A stretch of 64,000 nt of DNA. It comes from Lachnospira rogosae (GTDB lineage: Bacteria > Bacillota > Clostridia > Lachnospirales > Lachnospiraceae). Under the pieces are notes generated by a model, which made no database searches, was not told the DNA's origin, and saw only the letters and a program-made list of their open reading frames with translations. The stretch spans positions 186,001 through 250,000 of the forward strand of contig NZ_JBBMER010000001.1 in NCBI RefSeq assembly GCF_040096455.1, in the 5' to 3' direction. Below, piece after piece: positions 25,615 to 33,929 of the stretch (its first letter is position 1; each line of letters begins with the position of its first letter). The position numbers were made by a program, and so were the translations under genes.

Positions 25615-25630
25615 ATGAAAGCGCTTACAT
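25615..25630. promoter_or_regulatory. LacI/cre-type operator (uxaB side)
   Basis: ATGAAAGCGCTTACAT with central CG. Its core also fits the CcpA cre consensus TGWAARCGYTWNCW, so the local LacI protein, CcpA, or both may bind. It lies about 10 bp past the predicted start. Confidence 0.7.
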
Positions 25631-25639
25631 ACGCTTTGG

Positions 25640-25807
25640 ATACCATTTACTGGTTAAGAATGCGTAGTCCGGCAAAGCTGAGTGATACTGCGCTATAATA
25701 ATGTTAAATATGGAATATCTTAATATTTTTTTAATTAACACTGGGATATTTCATAGTCAGTGTCTACGCCCTGCGTGGAGCTGAGATGCCCTTAAAGTGG
25801 GCGGAAT
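25640..25807 (+). promoter_or_regulatory. Long structured 5' leader of uxaB
   Basis: Untranslated stretch with local pairings; the clearest is GCCC (25788-25791) with GGGC (25799-25802) directly before the SD. No known riboswitch class was recognised. The rest of the 585-bp gap between lacI and uxaB shows only the operators and promoters listed. Confidence 0.4.
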
Positions 25808-25818
25808 GGAGGAATAAT

Positions 25819-27333
25819 ATGCAGAGATTAAACAAGAGTATTACACATGCAGTTGACAGACCTGTAAAGGTTATGCAGTTTGGTGAAGGTAACTTCCTTA
25901 GAGCATTCGTAGATTATATCTTCGATGTTACTAACGAAAAGACAGATTTTAATGGTGGTGTTGTTATCGTTAAGCCAATCGAGTTTGGTACACTTGAAAG
26001 ATTCCACGATCAGGAATGCCAGTACACACTTCAGTTAAGAGGTTTCGTAGATGGACAGCCTAAGGAAATCACACGTCAGATTACATCTGTTGTTGATGCT
26101 GTAGCAGCTATCGAAGACTATGACAAGTACATTGAATATGGTACAAGTGAAACACTTAGATTTATCGTTTCTAATACAACAGAAGCAGGTATCGTATTTG
26201 ACGAGACAGATAACGATCCTAATGCTCGTCCTCCTAAGACATATCCTGGTAAGCTTACACAGCTTCTTTACAAGAGATACCAGAAGTTCAACGGAGCAGC
26301 AGATAAGGGACTTATCTTACTTCCTTGCGAACTTATCGCTGATAATGGTATCGAATTAAAGAAGTGCATTATGAAGTTTATAGAACTCTGGGGTCTTGAA
26401 GATGGATTCAAGGACTGGGTTAACAATTACTGCTCATTCTGCCCAACACTTGTTGATAGAATTGTTCCAGGTTATCCAAGAGAAGATGCTGCTAAGCTTT
26501 GCGAAGAGTGGGGCTATGAAGATCAGCTTATCGACAGAGCTGAGGTATTCGGTCTCTGGGTTGTAGAAAGTGATTCTAACCTTCCACTTGAACAGCTTGA
26601 GAAGGAACTTCCATTCAAGGAAGCTGGACTTAATGTAGTATTTACAAAGGATCATCATCCATATAAGGAAAGAAAGGTAAGAATCCTTAATGGTTCACAT
26701 ACATCATTCGTATTAGCATCATTCCTTGCTGGTAACGATAACGTAGAGAACTCTATGAAGGATCCAGTTATCAGAAAGTATATGGAAGAAACACTTTACA
26801 ATGAAGTTATTCCTACACTTTCACTTTCTAAGGAAGATTGTGAAGAATTCGCTAAGGCTGTTATCGACAGATTCCTTAACCCATTCGTAGATCACAGATT
26901 ATTAAGCATTTCACTTAACTCTGTATCTAAGTGGGAAGCTAGATGTCTTCCTTCATTCTTAGGATACGTTAAGAAGTTTAACAAGCTTCCTAAGTACCTT
27001 ACATTCTCTATCGCAGCACTTATGAGCTTCTATACATCACAGACAGAAGCTGAGTTCAACGGTGGTATTGTATTAAAGGGTGACAGAAACGGTGAAGAGT
27101 ACAACATCACAGATGATAAGGCTGTACTTGATTTCTTCAGAGATAACTCTGGTAAGACACCAGCTGAATTCGCACATGCTTACTTAAGCAATACTAAGTT
27201 CTTCGGTGGCGAAGACCTTACTAAGGTTCTTGACCTTGAAGAAGTTATCACAGGATATATTACAGATATCAGAGAAAGAGGCATGAGAGCTGTAGTTAAC
27301 GATTTAGCTCTTGATGATGAAAAGTTAGCATAA
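25819..27333 (+). CDS. uxaB: Tagaturonate reductase (altronate oxidoreductase)
   Basis: NADH-dependent reduction of D-tagaturonate to D-altronate. 504 residues, mannitol dehydrogenase superfamily. Seen: VMQFGEGNFLRAFVDYIFD, FIVSNTTEAGI, LLPCELIADNG, LVDRIVPGYPR, KERKVRILNGSHT. These track E. coli UxaB (IIQFGEGNFLRAFVDW, KERKVAILNGAHT) rather than UxuB. Start at ATG 25819 with GGAGG 6 nt before; an earlier ATG at 25786 falls in the leader hairpin. Codon use (CTT, TTC, AAC, GTA-rich) looks like that of highly expressed genes here, as for uxaA and uxaC. Confidence 0.95.
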   Translation: MQRLNKSITHAVDRPVKVMQFGEGNFLRAFVDYIFDVTNEKTDFNGGVVIVKPIEFGTLERFHDQECQYTLQLRGFVDGQPKEITRQITSVVDAVAAIEDYDKYIEYGTSETLRFIVSNTTEAGIVFDETDNDPNARPPKTYPGKLTQLLYKRYQKFNGAADKGLILLPCELIADNGIELKKCIMKFIELWGLEDGFKDWVNNYCSFCPTLVDRIVPGYPREDAAKLCEEWGYEDQLIDRAEVFGLWVVESDSNLPLEQLEKELPFKEAGLNVVFTKDHHPYKERKVRILNGSHTSFVLASFLAGNDNVENSMKDPVIRKYMEETLYNEVIPTLSLSKEDCEEFAKAVIDRFLNPFVDHRLLSISLNSVSKWEARCLPSFLGYVKKFNKLPKYLTFSIAALMSFYTSQTEAEFNGGIVLKGDRNGEEYNITDDKAVLDFFRDNSGKTPAEFAHAYLSNTKFFGGEDLTKVLDLEEVITGYITDIRERGMRAVVNDLALDDEKLA

Positions 27334-27422
27334 TTGCGTTGGCAGTTTGCAGCAAAGTATTTATAAGCCTTAGCTGAATATAAGTTTCGGCATTGATTTA
27401 TATCGTATTTTAAAGCATTAAT

Positions 27423-27452
27423 AAGGGCGGGTGTTCTTTTTCATCCGCCCTT
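27423..27452 (+). terminator. Hairpin after uxaB
   Basis: An 11-bp GC-rich stem (27423-27433 with 27442-27452, one G-U). No clear T-tract follows, so termination may be partial. Confidence 0.5.
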
Positions 27453-27598
27453 AAGTTATGTAAGAGGTATTGTGTATTTATACCCTTTTATTGTTATAAT
27501 AAAAATGTTATGATATGAATGTAATCATTGAATTTCATAATTCTATGATGTACGTGGTTAATGATACATAGAGATTATATTAATTACAGGAGGTAGTT

Positions 27599-29086
27599 AT
27601 GCAGGATTTTATTAAGATTAATAAAGATGATAATGTTGCAGTAGCTCTTAAGCCAATCGCTAAGGGCACAACACTTAATGTTGCTGGTACAGAAGTTACT
27701 ACAATAGAAGATATCCCTCAGGGACATAAGTTTGTTATCAAGCCTATCAAGAAGGGTGATGCAGTTATAAAGTATGGTTTCAGAATCGGTTTCGCACAGT
27801 CTGATATTGAAGTTGGTGGCTGGGTTCATACACACAACTTAAAGACAGCTCTCGGTGAACTTCTTGAATACACATACAATCCAGAAGGACATAAGGACGT
27901 TGAGCCAACAGAGGAAGCGTTCTTTGAAGGATATATGCGTGAAAATGGTACAGTTGGTGTAAGAAATGAAGTATGGATTATCCCAACAGTTGGCTGTGTT
28001 AATTCAATAGCAAGAGCAATCGAAGCTACAGCAAGAGCTAACAAGCCAGAAGGTGTTGATGAAGTTGTTGCTTTCCCACATCCATACGGATGTTCACAGG
28101 TAACAGAGGATCAGGAGAATACAAGACACGTACTTGCTGACCTTATCAACCATCCTAATGCTGGTGCAGTACTTGTACTTGGTCTTGGTTGCGAGAACAG
28201 CCGTATTGAAGTTCTTAAGGATTATATCGGTGAAGTTAACCCAGACAGAGTTAAGTTCTTACAGGTTCAGGATGTAGAAAATGAGCAGGAAGCTGCTGAA
28301 GGTATTATGAAGGAACTTATGTCTTACGCTGCTACATTTAAGAGAGAAAAGGTTAGTGCTAAGCATCTTATCGTTGGTATGAAGTGCGGTGGTTCTGATG
28401 GTTTATCAGGTATCACAGCTAACCCAACAGTAGGTCTTTTCTCAGATATGCTCGTATCTAAGGGTGGTACAACTATCCTTACAGAAGTTCCAGAAATGTT
28501 CGGTGCAGAGACTATCCTTATGAATAGATGTGCTAACAAGGAACTTTTCGAGAAGACAGTTCACCTTATCAATGACTTTAAGGAATACTTCATCAAGAAT
28601 GGTCAGGAAATCTATGAGAATCCATCACCAGGAAACAAGGATGGTGGTATCACAACACTTGAAGATAAGTCACTTGGATGTACACAGAAGTCTGGTTCAT
28701 CACTTGTAAAGGGTGTATTAGCTTATGGTGAAAGAGTATCTGATAAGGGACTTAACCTTCTTAGTGCACCTGGTAATGACCTTGTTGCTTCAACAGCTTG
28801 TGCAGCAGCAGGAGCACAGATGGTTCTTTTCACAACAGGACGTGGAACACCATTTGCATCACCAGTACCTACAGTAAAGATTGCTACTAACTCAAGACTT
28901 GCTGGCAATAAGAGCAACTGGATAGACTTCAACGCAGGAAGAATTGTAACAGATGACCTTCCACTTGAAGATGCAGCTAAGGAACTCTTCCAGCTTGTAT
29001 TAGATGTTGCTTCTGGTAAGAAGGTAAAGGCTGAAATCGCTGGCTTCCACGATTTAGCTATCTTTAAGCAGGGTGTAACTCTCTAA
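27599..29086 (+). CDS. uxaA: Altronate dehydratase
   Basis: Iron-dependent dehydration of D-altronate to 2-keto-3-deoxygluconate. 495 residues, as in E. coli. N-terminal SAF domain (about 1-95: DNVAVALKPIAKGTT, GHKFVIKPIKKGDAVIKYG) and C-terminal UxaA/GarD domain (RNEVWIIPTVGCVN, FPHPYGCSQ, LVLGLGCENS, MKCGGSDGLSGITANP, STACAAAGAQ). AGGAGG lies 6 nt from the ATG. A 265-bp gap from uxaB, containing a hairpin, suggests its own promoter. Confidence 0.96.
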   Translation: MQDFIKINKDDNVAVALKPIAKGTTLNVAGTEVTTIEDIPQGHKFVIKPIKKGDAVIKYGFRIGFAQSDIEVGGWVHTHNLKTALGELLEYTYNPEGHKDVEPTEEAFFEGYMRENGTVGVRNEVWIIPTVGCVNSIARAIEATARANKPEGVDEVVAFPHPYGCSQVTEDQENTRHVLADLINHPNAGAVLVLGLGCENSRIEVLKDYIGEVNPDRVKFLQVQDVENEQEAAEGIMKELMSYAATFKREKVSAKHLIVGMKCGGSDGLSGITANPTVGLFSDMLVSKGGTTILTEVPEMFGAETILMNRCANKELFEKTVHLINDFKEYFIKNGQEIYENPSPGNKDGGITTLEDKSLGCTQKSGSSLVKGVLAYGERVSDKGLNLLSAPGNDLVASTACAAAGAQMVLFTTGRGTPFASPVPTVKIATNSRLAGNKSNWIDFNAGRIVTDDLPLEDAAKELFQLVLDVASGKKVKAEIAGFHDLAIFKQGVTL

Positions 29087-29195
29087 TTAACAAATTTTAA
29101 GGATTGTGTTAATTGTTTTTCAGAGGCAGTTGTGTATCTTTCAGATTTTGCGTGGCTCTGAATAACAGCATATAAATATAGTGACATATAAGATT

Positions 29196-29229
29196 AAGGC
29201 GGGCAGATATTTACATTTCTGTCCGTCTT
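29196..29229 (+). terminator. Possible terminator or attenuator between uxaA and queT
   Basis: A 12-position stem (29196-29207 with 29218-29229, including G-U pairs) and a 10-nt loop, followed by ATAATG. It lies 110 bp after uxaA. Confidence 0.4.
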
Positions 29230-29301
29230 ATAATGTGTCTGTGAATGCTGTTTATACGGAATGTGTCAGTGATATGTTTCATATATGCAGAGATTACAGT
29301 A

Positions 29302-29345
29302 ATGTGTGTTCGAAACCTTCCACACATAAAACAAAACTAAAGGAG
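29302..29345 (+). promoter_or_regulatory. Candidate preQ1-like leader of queT
   Basis: A 7-bp stem ATGTGTG/CACACAT (29302-29308 with 29321-29327) with a loop opening TTC, then an A-rich tail AAACAAAACTAAAGGAG carrying the SD. Class I preQ1 riboswitches share a short stem, a GTTC start to the loop and an A-rich tail ending ACTA. Loop residues CCTT could pair with AAGG of the SD. The canonical TAG-CTA pairing is missing, so the call is tentative. Confidence 0.4.
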
Positions 29346-29351
29346 AATAAA

Positions 29352-29930
29352 ATGGATACATTAAATCAAGGTAAAGAGGATAAGAATAAAGATATTATTG
29401 AAAATAATAATAAAAATAACAGCGGTAATAGAAATACTAAAAGTGCACAGTTTAAGGTTGCGTTTATTACACAGGCGGCCGTGATTGCGGCACTTTATGT
29501 TGTGCTTGTTATTATGTTTAACTATTGCAGCTTCGGACCTATACAGTTCAGAATAGCAGAGGCACTTACAATTCTGCCATATTTTACACCAGCGGCGATA
29601 CCGGGATTGTTCGTAGGTTGTCTGTTATCTAACATCTTAGGCGGTGCGGCTATATGGGATATAATATTTGGAAGTATTGCGACACTTATTGGTGCAATAG
29701 GAACTTATGCGTTAAGGAAGAATAAGTGGCTTGCACCATTACCACCGATTATTGCGAATACACTTATAGTACCATTTGTATTAAGATATGCTTATGGTTC
29801 AGAGGGCGTATTTGCTATGTTCTTTGTGACAATCGGAGCAAGTGAATTCATAGTGTGTGGTGTTATTGGAATGTTGCTTTTATTCGCACTTAATCCGGTG
29901 AGAAACGTGATATTTAAGGGCGTGGAGTAA
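29352..29930 (+). CDS. queT: QueT-family queuosine-precursor transporter
   Basis: A 192-residue ECF-type substrate-binding membrane protein. A hydrophilic Asn/Lys-rich N terminus (1-33) precedes about five membrane segments from residue 40. Seen: SFGPIQFRIAEALTILPYF, TPAAIPGLFVGCLLSNILGG, typical of the QueT family. Role: uptake of preQ1/preQ0 or queuine with a shared ECF module located elsewhere. Start at ATG 29352, 6 nt after AGGAG. Its end overlaps the converging XRE gene by 17 bp. Confidence 0.88.
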   Translation: MDTLNQGKEDKNKDIIENNNKNNSGNRNTKSAQFKVAFITQAAVIAALYVVLVIMFNYCSFGPIQFRIAEALTILPYFTPAAIPGLFVGCLLSNILGGAAIWDIIFGSIATLIGAIGTYALRKNKWLAPLPPIIANTLIVPFVLRYAYGSEGVFAMFFVTIGASEFIVCGVIGMLLLFALNPVRNVIFKGVE

Positions 29931-30252
29931 GATATAGACCGTCAAGATATGCTTTGAGTAATTTTTTATTTTGAACAGATAATTCTTTATAGGTGTTAAG
30001 TAATTCTTCTTCATCATCGGAAAGTAATTCATTTCTTAAAGGATTGCTTTCAAAAGAAAAGAATTCGGATAAGCTTATATTAAAACCGTGGCATATTTTT
30101 TCTAAAGTTACCATAGTAGGACAGGTTTGCCTGTTAAAAATGTTATTAAGGCTTGAATATGGAATATCAGATTGCTTAGCTAGTTTGTATAAAGACCAAT
30201 GTTTAAATGTAAGCAATTGTTGTATCCTGTCAAGTACATCCTGTTCTATCAT
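29914..30252 (-). CDS. XRE-family HTH regulator
   Basis: 112 residues. HTH near residues 15-58: LDRIQQLLTFKHWSLYKLAKQ, IPYSSLNNIFNRQ, TLEKICHGFNISLSEFF, a SinR/YozG-like arrangement. A C-terminal helical, acidic segment follows (LSDDEEELLNTYKELS). This HTH-plus-EELLxxYxxLxxxxK layout is common in Clostridia; targets are unknown. I start at ATG 30252 with AAGGA upstream; starts farther up (30264, 30336) run into the fragment described next. Confidence 0.85.
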   Translation of the reverse strand: MIEQDVLDRIQQLLTFKHWSLYKLAKQSDIPYSSLNNIFNRQTCPTMVTLEKICHGFNISLSEFFSFESNPLRNELLSDDEEELLNTYKELSVQNKKLLKAYLDGLYLTPRP

Positions 30253-30278
30253 TATATCCTTCATATTATCTGGTGTAG

Positions 30279-30524
30279 CAACAAGAAGATGACACAGAAG
30301 CCGCGAAAGAAACTTCGGAGTTAGACGAACAATCACAATTAGCAGGAAATAATAATGATGTATCTAATGATATCTTACGAAGCATACAGATAAGATATCC
30401 TAAAACAAGTGGAAAAATTACTGCAAAGACACAGCAATGGATTGTTGTATATCCTGATGGAAGCGAATATCATTTCTTATTTGACGGTTATAACTATCGT
30501 AAAATGCCTTTGTGGAATGATTAG
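30279..30524 (+). pseudogene. Headless gene fragment of unknown family
   Basis: An open frame of 81 codons ending at TAG 30524 with no usable start codon; an in-frame TAG at 30276-30278 precedes it. It reads as real protein: acidic Glu/Asp/Asn-rich start, then IQIRYPKTSGKITAK, WIVVYPDGSEYHFLFDG and YRKMPLWND. It looks like the C-terminal end of a lost gene, truncated at the junction with the XRE gene. I do not recognise the family. Confidence 0.5.
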
Positions 30525-30566
30525 TGTACACAAATAAAAATGTATTAATAACAAGCGCATTTTATA

Positions 30567-30610
30567 ATATACCCCTAGATTTTAAAGTGTTTCAAAATCT
30601 AGGGGTATAT
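30567..30610. terminator. Bidirectional terminator before Fic gene end
   Basis: A perfect 17-bp stem (30567-30583 with 30594-30610) with a 10-nt loop. Lies between the fragment and the 3' end of the minus-strand Fic gene. Confidence 0.75.
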
Positions 30611-30639
30611 GTTATATGCTATTTAATGACATCGCTCTT

Positions 30640-31563
30640 TTAAATATATTCAAAATATTCCAACAATTTCCTATATTCATCCTGCGAGGCACGGCAGGTT
30701 TCTAGTAAATAACCTTTTTCATCATTGTATTCATTTAAGCCTCGTCTATAATAATCTTTCATAGTATCATCAATAATAAAAGGGCAGATGTTATTTTTCA
30801 GACATTCTTTAAACATTATAAGTCTGCCAACACGTCCATTTCCGTCCTGAAATGGGTGTATTTTTTCAAATTTATAATGAAAATCAATTATATCCTCAAA
30901 GGTTATATTGCTGTTTTCCCTATAGTCTTTTAATAGACTCTTGATAGCGGCGGGGACTTTGGAAGGGTGTGTTGTTTCAATCATATCACCAATGACATTA
31001 GGGCGTTTCTTATAATCGCCAACTGCAAACCATTCTTTTTGACTATCCGTTGTTCCGCTTTTTAATAAGAGATGAATATGTTTTATAATATCTTCGGAAA
31101 GTTCTTTATCCGCAATTTCTAAAATATAATCAAAACATCTGAAATGATTAACAGTTTCTATGATGTCATCTACTTTTTCAACGCCATCAGTAATACCTAT
31201 AGTCTTTGTTTCATAGATACTTCGTGTCTGTTCTTCTGTCAACCGGCTTCCTTCCATATGATTTGAATTATAAGCTATGCGTATCTGGGTCTGATGATAT
31301 AGACCCCCTTTTAGTTTCATTTCCATTTCTTCACGAAGTCTGAAAAGAGTAGTATTTTTATCAATTTCTTTTTCATATGACAGAATAGCACCGGGCTGGC
31401 AGTCAAAAAAATCGCAAAGACTTTGAATTGTTGACATTGAAACATCTTCATTTTTGGAGAGTTTTGCCATAGTTGCTGAGGAAATTCCAATTTTATTTTT
31501 TAGCTTTTCTTTTGTGATTTCCTGTTCTTCCATTAGTAGAAATAATTTTTTGTATGAAATCAT
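30640..31563 (-). CDS. HTH-Fic domain protein (putative AMP transferase)
   Basis: 307 residues. Residues 1-65 form an XRE-type HTH (EITKEKLKNKIGISSATMAKL, STIQSLCDFFDCQPG). Residues about 95-300 form a Fic domain with the complete active motif HPFQDGNGRVGR near residue 234. An inhibitory helix SNHMEG matches (S/T)xxxE(G/N) near residue 100, so activity is probably autoinhibited (class II Fic). Fic enzymes transfer AMP to protein hydroxyls. The HTH fusion suggests autoregulation or a DNA-bound target. No small antitoxin gene is adjacent. Runs leftward to the 30567 hairpin. Confidence 0.9.
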   Translation of the reverse strand: MISYKKLFLLMEEQEITKEKLKNKIGISSATMAKLSKNEDVSMSTIQSLCDFFDCQPGAILSYEKEIDKNTTLFRLREEMEMKLKGGLYHQTQIRIAYNSNHMEGSRLTEEQTRSIYETKTIGITDGVEKVDDIIETVNHFRCFDYILEIADKELSEDIIKHIHLLLKSGTTDSQKEWFAVGDYKKRPNVIGDMIETTHPSKVPAAIKSLLKDYRENSNITFEDIIDFHYKFEKIHPFQDGNGRVGRLIMFKECLKNNICPFIIDDTMKDYYRRGLNEYNDEKGYLLETCRASQDEYRKLLEYFEYI

Positions 31564-31667
31564 AGAATACCACCTTTCTGTACATACATAGTATATTATA
31601 TATATTTAGATTTGTAAATATTTAATGTTTAGATATTGAAAGCAATATAATTTCACTAATTTGGTAG

Positions 31668-31696
31668 TTGCTGTAAAGGCATTTTGTGGGTATAAT
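31668..31696 (+). promoter_or_regulatory. Promoter of small transcript
   Basis: TTGCTG (31668-31673), 17-bp spacer, TATAAT (31691-31696). Start expected near 31703. A terminator lies about 90 bp farther on. Confidence 0.65.
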
Positions 31697-31702
31697 ATAT
31701 AT

Positions 31703-31825
31703 AGATATAATTATTAGTATATGAAGGGATACGATATTAAAACTTTTGATAAGAAATTAAATAAATTATTGAAAACCAATTAATATAATGAAAAAGGACT
31801 GTCACCATAAATGACAGTCCTTTTT
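31703..31825 (+). ncRNA. Candidate small RNA or micro-peptide transcript
   Basis: A unit of about 120 nt bounded by the promoter at 31668-31696 and the terminator at 31791-31825. It contains ATG 31721 to TAA 31783, encoding 20 residues (MKGYDIKTFDKKLNKLLKTN), amphipathic and lysine-rich, but no SD precedes it. It faces the 3' end of the histidine kinase gene. Whether RNA or peptide is the product cannot be decided. Confidence 0.4.
31791..31825. terminator. Bidirectional terminator at 3' end of sensor kinase
   Basis: A perfect 14-bp stem (31791-31804 with 31812-31825), A-tract on one side and T-tract on the other. Serves the kinase operon (minus) and the small transcript (plus). Confidence 0.85.
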
Positions 31826-31839
31826 ATGGTGGTGTATAT

Positions 31840-33204
31840 TTATATACACGCCTGAAAATAAAACAACCCATCCTCAGTAAAGAAATCATATACACCGTTA
31901 TATTTCTCAATCACAGATATTATGCTTCTGATACCAATACCATGGCCGGCTTTATCCGATACAGGAGTATTATTAACGAATACAGGTTCAATAGCATAAG
32001 TATTAGTGATATTAATACATAATTTGTTATTCTTATCAAACACCTTTACTGTGATAATACGATTAGAATTAACCTCGCCGTAGTCAGAAGTGCAGCCGGA
32101 ATTGTAGTCAGAAGCAGTGTCGGATATGCTGCTATATGAATTATTAATAGATGTCCTGGCTGTCTGTACAAGCTTGCAGGCATTTATGGCATTTTCAAGT
32201 GCATTTGCAAATAGACTGCAAAGGTCAGTTGGCTTGTAGTCAGCAAGGTTGGCGGCAGTAACTGACACTTGTGTGGTGATATTATATTTGTCAGCTTTGG
32301 CAATATAGGAAGATAATATAAGGTTGACGGCTTCATTATCGCAGTATCTCGTTATTTGGCTGTTGTTAAGACTGGTACATATCTCACTGATATAATCCTG
32401 TGCCTGTGCATAGCTGTTATCATTAAGACAACTCTGTATAAAGTTCATATGGTGGCGCAAGTCGTGGCGGTATATAGCTGCTTGTTTCTGATAGTCCGAT
32501 AACTGGGCAATCTCTTTTTCTGCCTGTGCAGCTGCGGACAAGAGAATGATATTTTCACGCTCGGCGGTATTTTTCTTATTTAACAGAGCCAGTATAACTG
32601 TTGATAATATAAAATAGAGTATGACAATAAAGCTGTCCATAAATTCTATAACAACAGCTTCTCCGCGGTATAACAGGTCTGTGTATACAGTGAATGCGTA
32701 CTCTAAAATATAATAAGTAAGAGGCAGGAGAAAGAACATTGATATAATGGTCTTTGATTCGTTCTTAAGCCTTATTATGTAAGGAGAAATGTATTTAATT
32801 ACAATAAATATAAGTGGGATTGTAATAATAATAGTTACAATATCTGATATCATAGGAATATCTTTGAAAATGTAAGCGGCAGCAGTGCCGAACCATTTTC
32901 TTGGGGTACACATAAGATAAGCCGACAGAACTGCAATTGATGAAATGTATATATTCTTATGGCAGACAAATTTTATGACAAGAATTAAAGGTATATGTAT
33001 AAGGAAAGGATAGCTTTTATAAAGCACATTCTGACCAAGTAGCAGATAGCATACAGCCTGAAATAACGCAAATGTGAGAGTTGTATATATAAACAGCTTA
33101 TGGTTATCTTCCAAGCGTATATCAGCAAAATAAAATGATACAATAATGCCAAAGATAAGAACAAAGATATAATTAATAAGATTTAATAAAGTAGAAATAT
33201 ACAT
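31840..33204 (-). CDS. AgrC-like sensor histidine kinase (GHKL)
   Basis: 454 residues. Six or seven hydrophobic segments over residues 5-205 form a membrane sensor. Then a coiled segment, the phospho-acceptor box YRHDLRHHMNFIQ, N box LCSLFANALENAINACK and G box GHGIGIRSIISVIEKYNG, giving a GHKL ATPase without a standard HisKA domain: HPK10/AgrC class. A Ser/Asp/Tyr-rich insert lies between N and G boxes (SYSSISDTASDYNSG). Pairs with the LytTR regulator 11 bp upstream. Ligands of this class are usually cyclic peptides, but no agrBD is present nearby. Confidence 0.92.
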   Translation of the reverse strand: MYISTLLNLINYIFVLIFGIIVSFYFADIRLEDNHKLFIYTTLTFALFQAVCYLLLGQNVLYKSYPFLIHIPLILVIKFVCHKNIYISSIAVLSAYLMCTPRKWFGTAAAYIFKDIPMISDIVTIIITIPLIFIVIKYISPYIIRLKNESKTIISMFFLLPLTYYILEYAFTVYTDLLYRGEAVVIEFMDSFIVILYFILSTVILALLNKKNTAERENIILLSAAAQAEKEIAQLSDYQKQAAIYRHDLRHHMNFIQSCLNDNSYAQAQDYISEICTSLNNSQITRYCDNEAVNLILSSYIAKADKYNITTQVSVTAANLADYKPTDLCSLFANALENAINACKLVQTARTSINNSYSSISDTASDYNSGCTSDYGEVNSNRIITVKVFDKNNKLCINITNTYAIEPVFVNNTPVSDKAGHGIGIRSIISVIEKYNGVYDFFTEDGLFYFQACI

Positions 33205-33215
33205 ATAGCCCCCTG

Positions 33216-33929
33216 TTATTCTTCCATCTGGAAAGTTAAATACTGCTTCTTGATTTCAACGACACGGCGTTGTGCCAATGGAACTGTTTTGTTATTGCTC
33301 AGATGAATTTCATTACTAATAATGGTACTTATGTAGTTCATATTTACAATATATGAACGGTGTGGAAGAATAAATCCCTTGTGAATACTAAGTGTATCAC
33401 ATATTGAGGAGAATACATCGGTTGATGTTATGTGTTCTCCATTTTTAAGATGAATAGTTACCTTGCGGTTTAATGCTTCCGCATAGACAATATCAGATGT
33501 ACGGATTTTGTGTATACCTGAATTGTTCTTAATAATTATGTTGTTTGTCTGTTCGATGTGAAAGAAGTCTATTAAATCATCAAGCGTAGTATACAGGCGT
33601 TCTTTGTTCACGGGCTTTAACAGATAATTAAATGCCTTTACTTCATAGCTGTCTACTGCGAATTCGGAAGATGAAGTTAAGAATATTATAGGTGCGGCTT
33701 TATCAAAGGTACGGATTTCATTAGCGAGTGCAAGTCCGTTCATTACTGGCATAATAATGTCAAGAAAATATATGTCAAACTTCTCAAATCCAGCAGTAGA
33801 AGCAAGCTCGACACTGCTGTTATAATATTTCACTGTGAAGCTGATATTAGATGAGGCTTCATAATTATCTAAAAGTTCTCTTATAATACCTAATTCGTAT
33901 TGGTCATCATCACATACGGCAATCTTCAT
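33216..33929 (-). CDS. AgrA/LytTR-type response regulator
   Basis: 237 residues. Receiver domain (1-120) with CDDDQYELG, phospho-acceptor Asp in YFLDIIMPVMNG, FLTSSSEFAVDSYEVKAFNYLLKPV. LytTR DNA-binding domain (about 140-237) with IRTSDIVYAEALNRKVTIHL and GFILPHRSYIVNMNYIS. Start at ATG 33929 behind GGAG; an earlier frame start at 33950 lies upstream of that SD. First gene of the two-component operon. Confidence 0.93.
   Translation of the reverse strand: MKIAVCDDDQYELGIIRELLDNYEASSNISFTVKYYNSSVELASTAGFEKFDIYFLDIIMPVMNGLALANEIRTFDKAAPIIFLTSSSEFAVDSYEVKAFNYLLKPVNKERLYTTLDDLIDFFHIEQTNNIIIKNNSGIHKIRTSDIVYAEALNRKVTIHLKNGEHITSTDVFSSICDTLSIHKGFILPHRSYIVNMNYISTIISNEIHLSNNKTVPLAQRRVVEIKKQYLTFQMEE

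Noticed and set aside
31721..31783. AgrD-type signal peptide gene
   Set aside because: Only 20 residues, no conserved Cys or Ser ring region, no agrB, and no SD; kept only as a candidate transcript.
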